Below are positions 8,267 through 16,427 of a DNA stretch of 64,000 nucleotides, piece by piece; the first letter of the stretch is position 1, and every line of letters begins with the position of its first letter. Origin of the DNA: Ruminiclostridium sufflavum DSM 19573 (lineage in GTDB: Bacteria > Bacillota > Clostridia > Acetivibrionales > DSM-1351); assembly GCF_003208175.1 (NCBI RefSeq), contig NZ_QKMR01000001.1, positions 40,502 through 104,501 of the forward strand, written 5' to 3'. Below the pieces are notes generated by a model, which was not told the DNA's origin, made no database searches, and saw nothing but the letters and a program-made list of their open reading frames with translations. The position numbers were made by a program, and so were the translations under genes.

Positions 8267-10798
8267 TTATGCGGTAACTATATCCTTCGCCGCCTGCAAG
8301 CTGAACTTCTCAACTGCATTTTCACGCATCTTATACTTCAATATCTTACCGGCTGCATTCATAGGAAATTCTGCCACAAAATCAATATAGCGGGGAGTCT
8401 TGTGCTTAGCCATATGTGAGCGGATGTAGTCCTTGAGCTCATCCTCGGTCAGCCCGGCACCTTCCTTCATAATTACACACGCCATTATTTCCTCACCATA
8501 CTGCTGGTCGGGAACACCTATAACCTGAACATCCTTTACCTTAGGATGGGTATATATGAAGTCCTCTATTTCTTTGGGATATATATTCTCTCCTCCGCGG
8601 ATTATCATGTCCTTCATACGTCCGGTAATTTTGTAGCAGCCGTTTTCGTCACGCCTTGCAATATCTCCGGTATGCAGCCAGCCATCCTCGTCTATTGCAG
8701 CCGCTGTTGCCTCCGGCATCTTGTAGTAGCCCTTCATGATATTATAGCCTCTGGCAACAAACTCACCGTCCATATTGTCAGGCAAATCCTTACCCGTCTC
8801 GGTATCTACTATCTTACATTCTACTCCCGGCAGCGCTCTTCCCACAGTATTTACTCTCAGCTCAATAGAATCATCTACACGGCTCTGAGTGCATCCCGGA
8901 GAAGACTCGGTCTGCCCGAATACAATAGTAATCTGACTCATGTTCATTTTATCGACTACATCCTGCATAACCTTTACAGGACAAGGACTTCCTGCCATAA
9001 TACCTGTTCTCATATGTGAGAAATCTGTCTTTGGAAAATCCTCATGCTCAAGCATGGCAATAAACATTGTGGGAACACCGTTAAAAGCGGTTATTTTCTC
9101 TCTGTTAATACAATCAAGGCCCTTTTTGGGAGAAAACGCCGTAATAGGTGACATAGTTGCGCCGTGTGTCATACTTGCAGTCATGGAAAGCACCATTCCA
9201 AAGCAGTGGAACATTGGAACCTGAATCATAAACCGGTCTGCAGTGGAAAGGTCCATGCAGTCGCCTATATTTTTGCCGTTGTTTACAACATTATAGTGGG
9301 TCAGCATAACACCCTTGGGAAAGCCCGTTGTCCCCGAAGTATACTGCATGTTGCAGACATCATGCTTGTTGATGGCAAAAGCACGTCTGTATACCTCCTC
9401 GACAGGTACCTTTTTTGCAGAAGCAATGGCGTCATCCCATGTCAGACACCCCTTCTGCCTTGAATCAACCGTAATAATATTGCGCAGGAAAGGAAGCCTT
9501 TTCATGTGTAACGGTTTCCCTGCCTCGGCAGCTTCAAGCTCCGGGCAAAGCTCCTTTATAATACCCACATAATCCGAATCCCTGTAGCCGTCAATCATAA
9601 CCAAAGTATGAGTATCCGACTGGCGAAGCAGGTATTCAGCCTCATAAATCTTGTAGGCGGAGTTTACCGTTACAAGAACAGCCCCAATCTTTGTCGCCGC
9701 CCAGAAGGTAATAAACCACTGAGGAACATTAGTCGCCCATATTGCCACATGATCGCCCGGCTTTACCCCCAGTGCAATCAATGCACGCGCAAAGGTATCA
9801 ACATCCTCCCGGAATTCCGAATAGGTTCTGGTATAGTCCATTTCAGTATACCGGAAGCAATACTGGTCAGGAAACTCATCTGCCATGCGGTCAAGCACCT
9901 GCGGGAAGGTCAAATCAATCAGGGTATCCTTTTCCCATATATATTTTCCTGTGCCTGCATTATTATCATAAAGATGGCTTTTGGCTATATTCTTTTCTGT
10001 AAATTGGCTCATATAGTTAATAAAGTGCGGGAATACAATACCTGCATCGCTAAGCTCGGCGGCCCAGCGTTTAACCCATTCAAGAGAAATATAGCCCTCA
10101 TAGTTAATTGAACGCAGTGCAAACATAATATCAGCTATAGGCAAATCTCCCTCTCCTGTCAAGCGGTATTTTATTATACCGTCCTCAACAGCAGAATCCT
10201 TAATATGAACATACTTGATATATGCCCCCAGATTCTGTACTGTTTTGCCCGGCTTTTCTCCTGCAAATCTATAAGGATGATGAACATCCCATAACGCCGC
10301 CACCGAATCACTTGCGACACTGTCAAGCAGCTTGCACAAACGTTCTGTGTCAGCATAAACACCATTTGTTTCTATAAGCATTGTCACACCCTTCTCTTCC
10401 GCAACAGGAATCAGGCGGCCAAGCGCAGCAAGAACAGTCTTGTCATCCACCTCTCCGCTGCTCTGCGGCTCAAGATCGGCAAGAATACGTACATATGGTG
10501 TTCCAAGCTTTGATGCCAACGTTATATATTGAACAATCTCTTTATAATTTTCCTCTTCCTTCTCCGCAAACTTCAAACAATTGCCGGAAGACAAGCAGGG
10601 TATTTCCAGATGCAGCTTTGAAAGCTTATCGATTGTTTGCGGCAGCTGGCCTTCAGTAAAAGGCTGCGCATTAAAAGCAAAAATTTCATCGCCCAGTCCG
10701 CGGATTTCAATACCGTCAAATCCAAGATCCTTGGCCATTGAATAAATATCTGCCCAACTAAAGTCCGGACATCCAAGTGTTGAAAATGCAATTTTCAT
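8267..10798 (-). CDS. Fusion: sugar phosphate isomerase/epimerase-like TIM barrel + AMP-dependent acyl-CoA synthetase
   Basis: The first about 270 residues read as a xylose-isomerase-like TIM barrel (IAFSTLGCPDFSWADI, GFDGIEIRG, LIETNGVYAD, ALWDVHHPYRFAG, YVHIKDS, GEGDLPIADI, GYISLEWVKRW), the fold of inosose dehydratases and hydroxypyruvate isomerases. Residues about 290-830 form a complete adenylate-forming enzyme: ATP loop YTSGTTGFPKG near 483-493, FGQTESSPG, LHTGDIA, GRMKDMIIRGGENIYP and the C-terminal AGKILKYKMRE lysine. The second half should activate a carboxylic acid to its CoA thioester; the substrate is unknown. RBS AGGAGG precedes ATG 10798. It is a single-gene unit behind a T-box leader about 110 bp upstream. 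The fusion is uninterrupted, so it is not a sequencing artefact of two genes. Domain calls are firm; the joint function is not known. Confidence 0.85.
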   Translation of the reverse strand: MKIAFSTLGCPDFSWADIYSMAKDLGFDGIEIRGLGDEIFAFNAQPFTEGQLPQTIDKLSKLHLEIPCLSSGNCLKFAEKEEENYKEIVQYITLASKLGTPYVRILADLEPQSSGEVDDKTVLAALGRLIPVAEEKGVTMLIETNGVYADTERLCKLLDSVASDSVAALWDVHHPYRFAGEKPGKTVQNLGAYIKYVHIKDSAVEDGIIKYRLTGEGDLPIADIMFALRSINYEGYISLEWVKRWAAELSDAGIVFPHFINYMSQFTEKNIAKSHLYDNNAGTGKYIWEKDTLIDLTFPQVLDRMADEFPDQYCFRYTEMDYTRTYSEFREDVDTFARALIALGVKPGDHVAIWATNVPQWFITFWAATKIGAVLVTVNSAYKIYEAEYLLRQSDTHTLVMIDGYRDSDYVGIIKELCPELEAAEAGKPLHMKRLPFLRNIITVDSRQKGCLTWDDAIASAKKVPVEEVYRRAFAINKHDVCNMQYTSGTTGFPKGVMLTHYNVVNNGKNIGDCMDLSTADRFMIQVPMFHCFGMVLSMTASMTHGATMSPITAFSPKKGLDCINREKITAFNGVPTMFIAMLEHEDFPKTDFSHMRTGIMAGSPCPVKVMQDVVDKMNMSQITIVFGQTESSPGCTQSRVDDSIELRVNTVGRALPGVECKIVDTETGKDLPDNMDGEFVARGYNIMKGYYKMPEATAAAIDEDGWLHTGDIARRDENGCYKITGRMKDMIIRGGENIYPKEIEDFIYTHPKVKDVQVIGVPDQQYGEEIMACVIMKEGAGLTEDELKDYIRSHMAKHKTPRYIDFVAEFPMNAAGKILKYKMRENAVEKFSLQAAKDIVTA

Positions 10799-10910
10799 AA
10801 TAATTTCCTCCTAAAATTCGTTTAATCTACAAATAAAAAGATGTTATGTGAATTTCTATATTTTGGATTTCAAAACTTTTTATTTATTGATTTTGTTTGC
10901 AAGAAATAGC

Positions 10911-11224
10911 AACAAAAAGGCCTTCGTCCCTCAACATTTCTGCTAGAGACGAAAGCCATAGCTTCCGTGGTACCACTCCTATTGGTATTTACATACCCAC
11001 TCTGTGTCATCAATTCAAGCTGAAAAAATGACCTCTCGTTGTAACGGCAAGAACCCCGTTCATTCCTACTTGCCGCAGCCGGATTTTAAGGGCTGACCGC
11101 TTTCAGATGAAAGCTCAAGGGTGAGTCCACAACCTACTCTGTGCACTGTCTTTCAGCAAACGACAGCTCTCTTGAGCACAGGGAAATAGTGTGTTATCCC
11201 TATCAATGCATTTAACTGTTATTG
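10911..11224 (-). promoter_or_regulatory. T-box leader, predicted tRNA-Leu (CUC specifier)
   Basis: Read on the minus strand, this is a full T-box. Stem I elements include AGAGAGCTG at about 11173-11165 and the loop GTGGACTCACC, where CTC at 11125-11123 aligns with the specifier position before ACC. The T-box sequence AGGAGTGGTACCACGGAAGC occupies 10980-10961. A terminator stem (about 10956-10946 with 10930-10919) and T-run at 10918-10911 follow. The bulge UGGU pairs with ACCA, that is, discriminator A73, which fits tRNA-Leu and argues against the alternative UCA (Ser, usually G73). Uncharged tRNA would favour antitermination into the 843-residue fusion gene. The secondary structure was inferred by eye. 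Confidence 0.88.
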
Positions 11225-11230
11225 AGCATA

Positions 11231-11259
11231 ATCATAACAAAATACTTAAACCTTGTCAA
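11231..11259 (-). promoter_or_regulatory. Sigma-A type promoter of the T-box leader
   Basis: Minus strand: TTGACA at 11259-11254, a 17-base spacer, and TATGAT at 11236-11231. The expected transcript start is near 11224, just before the T-box stem I. The repeat element at 11276-11440 begins 17 bases upstream of the -35. Confidence 0.85.
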
Positions 11260-11275
11260 TAATTTTATTATAAAC

Positions 11276-11440
11276 AAAGTCAATTACTATCGGCTAAAAA
11301 ACCGATTCCATCGGTCGATAGTTTGGGCTTGAGGCTGAAGCCTCCTAAAGTCAACCCAAACTTCGTTCAAAATTAGCTTAAAAGCTTAACGCCTAAAAAG
11401 ACGATATATCGTCGCGAAGGCTTGAACCGTAATTGACTTT
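11276..11440. repeat. MITE-like intergenic repeat, copy 1
   Basis: The element is bounded by AAAGTCAATTAC (11276-11287) and its perfect inverted complement GTAATTGACTTT (11429-11440). Inside are several nested inverted repeats (a cggct...cgatag stem, and GACGATATATCGTC at 11400-11413). A second near-full copy lies at 30073-30255. No coding potential is seen. Confidence 0.8.
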
Positions 11441-11485
11441 AGTCAAGTTTCGATTTAAATATAGTCTCGGGTTTTTAAAGGAGCA

Positions 11486-11884
11486 TCAGAAGGCTTCCCT
11501 CATATCTTCCCCGGCAGACCCGGTAAACTTTTCTATCAATTGAATTTTTAAGCCGTTCGGATCCATGATGTTAATGAATTTGACATGGGGATTTGGCCTG
11601 TATGGTCCGCTTTCCACCTCTACACCTTTTCTCTCCAGAAACAGGATTTTATCACTGACAGATTCCACCTCAAAGCCAAGTGAAATATTTTGCCCAATAT
11701 TGACTTCCTTGACGGTTTCATTATAAATAAGCTCAATATTGGTCTCGCCGTCGCCCAAAAAAACAATTTTCACTCCGGCCTGAGGTTCCAATCGCCTGAC
11801 AATCGGAAGACCTATTATATCCTGATAAAAGCTAATAGATTCTTCAAATTTGTTGACCGTCAATGTACACCAGCAAAATTTCAT
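11486..11884 (-). CDS. VOC family (glyoxalase/dioxygenase-fold) protein
   Basis: A single-module VOC protein of 132 residues. It begins MKFCWCTLTVNKFEESISFY and has the paired beta-alpha-beta units FYQDIIGLPIVRRL and FINIMDPNGLKIQLIEKF. Candidate metal ligands are few: the usual first His is replaced around the initial strand, whereas Glu in NIELIYNE and Glu in IQLIEKF fit other ligand positions. A lactoylglutathione lyase activity is therefore not assured; it could be a binding or resistance protein. ATG 11884 follows AGGGGGAATGGG. It is a lone gene between two repeat elements. Confidence 0.78.
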   Translation of the reverse strand: MKFCWCTLTVNKFEESISFYQDIIGLPIVRRLEPQAGVKIVFLGDGETNIELIYNETVKEVNIGQNISLGFEVESVSDKILFLERKGVEVESGPYRPNPHVKFINIMDPNGLKIQLIEKFTGSAGEDMREAF

Positions 11885-12016
11885 ATCCCATTCCCCCTAA
11901 AGTTTTTATAGTTGTAACAATTATAACCTTATTCCTGTAATACATTATTATTTGGCACATCAAACTGCATACCGTATCATCACAAGCAAGCATCCTTGTC
12001 AATACCGCTTATTACT

Positions 12017-12150
12017 AAAGCCAATTATGTTAAGCCTTCACGACAATATAATATCGTCTTGACAGGCGAATCATGCTTTTAGGCTGGTTTTGAAAGCAGT
12101 TTGAATTATAAACCTGTTTTTTACTTTAGGAGACTTTAGCCTAAAAAAAC
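12017..12150. repeat. Degenerate inverted copy of the MITE-like repeat
   Basis: Starting AAAGCCAATTA at 12017, the segment matches the reverse complement of copy 1 in order: TTAAGCCTTCACGAC, ATATCGTCTT, GCTTTTAGGCT, AGTTTGAATT and TTTAGGAGACTTTAGCC. The terminal part corresponding to the left end is lost. The wider stretch 11885-12680 has no gene; the remainder is AT-rich apart from the stem-loop at 12384-12458. Confidence 0.55.
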
Positions 12151-12383
12151 AATATACAGCTGTAAAAAATGCATACCTCCACAATACTGTCAGAAAATTT
12201 ATATATACTTAAACCGCACTTTACAGCTTATAAATTATATATATTACATTTTATGTAATATATATTACTATATTCTATAATTGTAATACCTACACTACAT
12301 TTTACCATATTATTTCATTTATCGGCAACTAATACCATGAATTTATTTTTATTTTTATAATTTTTGAAGAATTATAGAGTATT

Positions 12384-12458
12384 TAATCAGAATTATTGCA
12401 GGAGACACCTTACCTGCAAAGGATAAGTGCGGTACATAATGCTGCTGTTATCTGATTA
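12384..12458 (+). promoter_or_regulatory. Structured intergenic element of unknown role
   Basis: Outer arms TAATCAGA (12384-12391) and TCTGATTA (12451-12458) enclose an inner 7-bp stem TTGCAGG (12396-12402) / CCTGCAA (12413-12419) and a loop with GGATAAGTGCGGTAC. It lies about 220 bp upstream of the metallophosphoesterase. It does not match a riboswitch class I can recognise. Confidence 0.3.
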
Positions 12459-12680
12459 GCCTCTGTTTAAAACCGGAATACTGTATTGAGAAGTTCTTAA
12501 AGTATGTTTAAGTTTTATTCTTTAAATAATTTTACGCTTGTTTTCTATAACTTACATTATTTTTTATAAATTTTTTAAAAATAAAGCTTAACACAATCAA
12601 GAATATTTTACCTGAATATCACGGATAAGTATCCTAATAATAAATATGCAGGATTATCAAAAATTGCGGAGTGATTCACG

Positions 12681-13583
12681 ATGTTCACAGACAGAAGGCT
12701 TACCGAAGCATATAAAAACGCAAGGATAGAAAGCTTTGATAGTAATTCAAGGTATATTTTTTTCAGTGATTTGCACAGAGGTGACGACAGTGTTTCCGAT
12801 GAATTTTGCAGAAATCAGAGCCTCTTTCTGCATGCTCTTGATTATTACTTCAACAAGGGCTATGTTTATGTGGAAGCAGGTGACGGTGATGAACTCTGGG
12901 AATATTCAAAATTCAAGCATATAAGGCTGGCTCACAGTGATGTTTTTCTTGTCATCAAAAAATTTTTTGATGACAACAGGCTTATTTTACTTTACGGCAA
13001 CCATAATATTTATTTAAGAAACGAAGCTTTTGTCAGAAAGAATTATTATACTTACTATGATGAATACAATCAGGACTATCACGACTTCCTTAAAGGAATC
13101 AAGCCCTGCGAGGCATTAGTACTAAAAAATTCGAATACAGGGCAGGAAATCTTTACTGTCCACGGTCATCAGGGTGATTTTATGAATGACCAGTTTTGGA
13201 TGGTGGCTATGTTTTTTTTAAGATACTTCTGGAGATTCATGCATGTGGTAGGCTTTCAGAATCCGTCAAGTCCTGCCAGAAACATGTACAAAAGGCACAA
13301 AATTGAGAGAAACTACAAAAAATGGATTGAAGCCCACAGAATCATGCTGATTTGCGGTCACACCCACCGTCCAAAATTCCCCAAAAGCGAGGAGCTTCCT
13401 TATTTCAATACCGGTTGCGGTATTCACACAAGAGGGATAACCGGAATAGAAATACTTGATGGCAAAATATTAATGGTTGATTGGAGAATTTTAGCGGACA
13501 AGGAAGGAAATCTTCAGATAGAGAGGCATGTAATGAGAGGCCCTGAACCGATTGAGAGCTTTAACTTTAAAAGCAATAATTAA
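12681..13583 (+). CDS. Calcineurin-like metallophosphoesterase
   Basis: The five metal-binding blocks of the superfamily are in order: FSDLHRGDD (Asp30, His32), AGDGDE (about residue 62), YGNHN (about 113), VHGHQGD (about 160) and CGHTHRPKF (about 228). These residues would hold a dinuclear metal site cleaving phosphomonoesters or diesters. There is no signal peptide; a hydrophobic, aromatic stretch around residues 170-195 may contact membrane. The start ATG 12681 has a GGAG at about 11 bases. It precedes the helicase gene in the same direction, with a separate AT-rich gap of 143 bp. The substrate is unknown; the overall size resembles UDP-2,3-diacylglucosamine hydrolase-like and uncharacterised clostridial proteins. 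Confidence 0.85.
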   Translation: MFTDRRLTEAYKNARIESFDSNSRYIFFSDLHRGDDSVSDEFCRNQSLFLHALDYYFNKGYVYVEAGDGDELWEYSKFKHIRLAHSDVFLVIKKFFDDNRLILLYGNHNIYLRNEAFVRKNYYTYYDEYNQDYHDFLKGIKPCEALVLKNSNTGQEIFTVHGHQGDFMNDQFWMVAMFFLRYFWRFMHVVGFQNPSSPARNMYKRHKIERNYKKWIEAHRIMLICGHTHRPKFPKSEELPYFNTGCGIHTRGITGIEILDGKILMVDWRILADKEGNLQIERHVMRGPEPIESFNFKSNN

Positions 13584-13726
13584 AAAATTTGACACCAAGC
13601 ATCAATAATTTGCTAAGAAATTGACTTTTTTATCTTTTTTACACAATTCAGACCTCAACATATGTAGAACAAATCTCAAGTAAATGGTATAATTAATGCA
13701 ACTCTATAAACGAAAGAAGATATTCA

Positions 13727-15301
13727 ATGGATAATAGTTTTATTGATCTGGGCATTTCGCCCTTAATTTTAAAGGCCTTAGAAGAAATGGGATTTGAAGA
13801 ACCCACTGAGGTACAGAGCAGAGCGATACCTCATATTTTAAATGGTGAAGACCTGATTGTAATGTCTAAAACAGGCAGCGGAAAAACTGCCGTATTTGGT
13901 GTTCCCATGCTGCAGCTTACTGATTGCGCCGCTTCGGAACCACAGGGATTAATCCTTACACCCACAAGAGAATTGGCTGTACAGATAGACAATGATATTA
14001 AAAAATATTCAAAGCATCTAAGGCACAAAACTACAGCCGTATATGGACAGCACAGCATGTCTCTTGAAGTTCAGAATCTTGTCAAGGGTACTTCCATAGT
14101 TACGGGCACACCCGGAAGAGTATACGATCACATACAGCAGGGTACTCTCAAAACTAAAGGCATCCGCTTTTTAGTTCTGGATGAAGCTGACAGAATGCTG
14201 GATATGGGGTTTCTTGATCAGGTTGTAAAAATTATAAAATACATTCCGAAGGAAAGAGTAACCTTGTTGTTTTCTGCTACAATGCCTCCTGAGATGCATA
14301 GAATTTGCAGAAGCTATATGAAAAACCCAGTGACCATCGAAATAGAATCACCGACCATGACTGTGGATACCATACGTCAGGTATATTATCGCGTGAATTT
14401 CAATGAAAAGAATACACAGCTGAATCGTTTGCTGCTGCTGGAGAGGCCGGCAAGCTGTATAGTTTTCTGCAACACCCGTTCCGCTGTTGACAGGGTTCAA
14501 ATCTTTTTGTCCCGTAAAGGCTATTCCTGCCAGTCCTTGCATGGTGACATCCCTCAGGCAAAACGTCTTAAAACCATACAGCAGTTCAAGCAGGGCGGTT
14601 TCCCTTTGCTGGTGGCCACAGATGTTGCTGCTCGCGGCATACATGTGGACAGTCTGTCTTTGGTTGTAAACTATGATGTTCCTATGGACAGGGACAATTA
14701 CGTACATAGGATCGGGCGTACAGGCAGGGCCGGCAACGAAGGACGTGCAGTCAGTCTTGTTACAAGCGAGGATATTATGAGCCTTTATGAAATTGAAGAG
14801 CATATCGGCGTTATGATTGCAGAAGAGGACCTTCCATCGGATGCCGTATTAAATGAACAAAAGGCTCAATCCGAAGAATGGTTTAAGTCTGTATCACAAA
14901 GGACCGGTGCAGTTACTCACTCATATAGTGAAAAAAGCATGAAAAAGAATCACAGAAAGACCTCCCGGCCAGCCTCCGCCTCAAATACCGAGGGAGTAAA
15001 GAGCAAGCCTTCTTACGAAAAGCACAAACAGCCTGCCGGCAAAATCAGTACTGCCAAGGCTGAAGGCTCACGTCCCTCAAATACCGGGAAAAATGCATAT
15101 ACAGCTTTACCGGCTCAGTCCGGCATTGACAGCAGGGCAGCTTCCGGCAAGGTAATCCGCAGCAGGACGGTCAGCACAAAAGGACATAAGGAAGCAGCTG
15201 TTCAGACATCACAAGTCCGCTCAGCCAAAGCCCGCAATACCTACGATACAGCCAAAAAACCGTTGCTCAATCGTATTTTGCAGCGTTTATTCGGTAAATA
15301 A
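13727..15301 (+). CDS. DEAD-box ATP-dependent RNA helicase
   Basis: An RNA-unwinding ATPase. Motifs in order: Q-motif (F5, PTEVQ about 26-30), motif I MSKTGSGKT (about 46-54), Ia PTRELAVQ, motif II VLDEADRMLD, motif III FSATMP, then ARGIHVDS and HRIGRTGRAG in the second RecA domain (to about residue 345). Residues about 385-524 form a Lys/Ser/Ala-rich, low-complexity basic tail, which probably gives non-specific RNA binding. This CshA-like layout suggests roles in RNA decay or ribosome assembly at low temperature. ATG 13727 is preceded by AGAAGA. A terminator hairpin follows at 15346. Confidence 0.93.
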   Translation: MDNSFIDLGISPLILKALEEMGFEEPTEVQSRAIPHILNGEDLIVMSKTGSGKTAVFGVPMLQLTDCAASEPQGLILTPTRELAVQIDNDIKKYSKHLRHKTTAVYGQHSMSLEVQNLVKGTSIVTGTPGRVYDHIQQGTLKTKGIRFLVLDEADRMLDMGFLDQVVKIIKYIPKERVTLLFSATMPPEMHRICRSYMKNPVTIEIESPTMTVDTIRQVYYRVNFNEKNTQLNRLLLLERPASCIVFCNTRSAVDRVQIFLSRKGYSCQSLHGDIPQAKRLKTIQQFKQGGFPLLVATDVAARGIHVDSLSLVVNYDVPMDRDNYVHRIGRTGRAGNEGRAVSLVTSEDIMSLYEIEEHIGVMIAEEDLPSDAVLNEQKAQSEEWFKSVSQRTGAVTHSYSEKSMKKNHRKTSRPASASNTEGVKSKPSYEKHKQPAGKISTAKAEGSRPSNTGKNAYTALPAQSGIDSRAASGKVIRSRTVSTKGHKEAAVQTSQVRSAKARNTYDTAKKPLLNRILQRLFGK

Positions 15302-15345
15302 AATCAAATGGCATATGCTGTTATTATAGACAGTCTTAACTTTAG

Positions 15346-15391
15346 AAAAAGGTATGTAAGCGGAATTCCCGGCTTCATACCTTTTTAAGGT
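15346..15391 (+). terminator. Rho-independent terminator after the DEAD-box helicase
   Basis: AAAAAGGTATG (15346-15356) pairs with CATACCTTTTT (15376-15386), with a loop containing the small palindrome GGAATTCC. The T-run completes an intrinsic terminator 45 bp after the stop. The gap 15302-15651 also holds a remnant of the intergenic repeat (AAAGCCAATTAC, 15459-15470). Confidence 0.8.
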
Positions 15392-15505
15392 TACTGTATC
15401 TAGTCATACATTATAAATTTTTATTGCTTCTCATTTAAAATTATGGTAAAATTTAACTAAAGCCAATTACGGTTCAAACTATAGAATATATTGAATTGAC
15501 TTAAT

Positions 15506-15548
15506 ATATATCCTTATAAGTGAAAGCACTGTAAGGATATATTCTTTT
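15506..15548 (+). terminator. Terminator-like hairpin upstream of the small L7/L12-like gene
   Basis: ATATATCCTTA (15506-15516) pairs with TAAGGATATAT (15532-15542), followed by TCTTTTC. No gene lies directly upstream, so it may be an attenuator or a second terminator. Confidence 0.5.
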
Positions 15549-15651
15549 CAGAGGATTAAATATTTGCAGCCTGCAACGCTTCAGCATTATTACACATATA
15601 TAATTATAGCTCTGAATAATTGAGATTCATTTGAAAGAAAGGGATTTAAAA

Positions 15652-15921
15652 ATGTTCATTGAAATCATTTCTTCAATAAGTGCAGCACTTTTGCTATTGA
15701 TATTTATTGTTATAGATCAGTTGAGAAAAAGCCTTAAACGCACTAATATGACTTTAGATAAAATTGCCCCAAAAATAGGAGTATCTGATCCGGCAGACGA
15801 TGACAGGATAAAAGCCCTTCTTGCAGACGGCAGGAAGATTGAAGCTGTTAAAAGATACCGTGAGCTTACCGGTGCCGGTTTAAAAGAAGCAACTGATTAC
15901 ATAGAAAAATTAATGCAATAG
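15652..15921 (+). CDS. Small membrane protein with ribosomal L7/L12 C-terminal-like domain
   Basis: An 89-residue protein. It has an N-terminal transmembrane helix (IISSISAALLLLIFIVI, about 4-20), a basic linker, and then a C-terminal fold resembling the L7/L12 C-terminal domain (about 50-89; IEAVKRYRELTGAGLKEATD). That domain binds translation GTPases in L7/L12, but its role in membrane-tethered small proteins is unknown. ATG 15652 is preferred because AAAGAAAGGG sits just upstream; a TTG at 15631 would place that site inside the gene. A hairpin at 15929-15963 lies between it and the convergent YjbR gene. Confidence 0.65.
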   Translation: MFIEIISSISAALLLLIFIVIDQLRKSLKRTNMTLDKIAPKIGVSDPADDDRIKALLADGRKIEAVKRYRELTGAGLKEATDYIEKLMQ

Positions 15922-15928
15922 CCAGCTG

Positions 15929-15963
15929 CTATCGGCTGAGAAACTGATATTATCAGCCGATAG
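15929..15963. terminator. Hairpin between convergent genes, related to the intergenic repeat
   Basis: CTATCGGCTGA (15929-15939) pairs perfectly with TCAGCCGATAG (15953-15963). The arms match the left part of the MITE-like repeat. There is no T-run, so termination is uncertain. Confidence 0.5.
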
Positions 15964-15994
15964 CTTGAATTTCAAATGCAAATAACCTTTTTCT

Positions 15995-16360
15995 CTATCC
16001 TTCTTCTGAAATTTCCTTCTGCAGCTTTTTGCTGAGTCCGCCCAGCACTAAACGATAGGACTTTTTCGTCAGCTCCTTCATCATTTCATCGTCAATAGCT
16101 CCGTCCAGATAAATTGAGCTCCAGTGCTCCTTATTCATGTAGTGTCCCGGAATAATATCTTTATGCTGGCCTCTCAAAAAATCACCCTCAAGAGGATTAA
16201 GTTTTATTGTAATAATATCTCTTTCGCCTGCGGCATCCTTGCATACAGCCGCAAACATTTTATTTCCTATAAGATATCTTGTCCAGCCCCATTCAGCCTT
16301 AAAGTCCTTTAGCGCGCCCTTCATTGACAAAAGATATTCATCAAGCCATAAATATTTCAC
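15995..16360 (-). CDS. MmcQ/YjbR family DNA-binding-like protein
   Basis: A 121-residue cytosolic protein with the YjbR fold signature: WGWTRYLIGNKMFAAV, ITIKLNPLEGDFLRG, IPGHYMNKEHWSSIYLDG and a C-terminal helix LTKKSYRLVLGGLSKKLQ. Family members have a CyaY-like fold and are annotated as DNA-binding, but no process is firmly assigned. RBS AGGAGG is visible before the ATG (16366-16371). It follows the Wadjet genes on the same strand with a gap of about 70 bp, in the position where jetD might be expected, but it shows no Toprim or nuclease motif. Confidence 0.85.
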   Translation of the reverse strand: MKYLWLDEYLLSMKGALKDFKAEWGWTRYLIGNKMFAAVCKDAAGERDIITIKLNPLEGDFLRGQHKDIIPGHYMNKEHWSSIYLDGAIDDEMMKELTKKSYRLVLGGLSKKLQKEISEEG

Positions 16361-16427
16361 AAAAGCACCCTCCTTTAGTTTACATCTGTACTTCTCTTTT
16401 TTGCCTCACATACCGCCAATTTAATTT

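Noticed and set aside
15995-16360. YjbR-family gene as the missing fourth Wadjet component
   Set aside because: It is 121 residues with no Toprim motif or nuclease residues; its position alone does not make it JetD.
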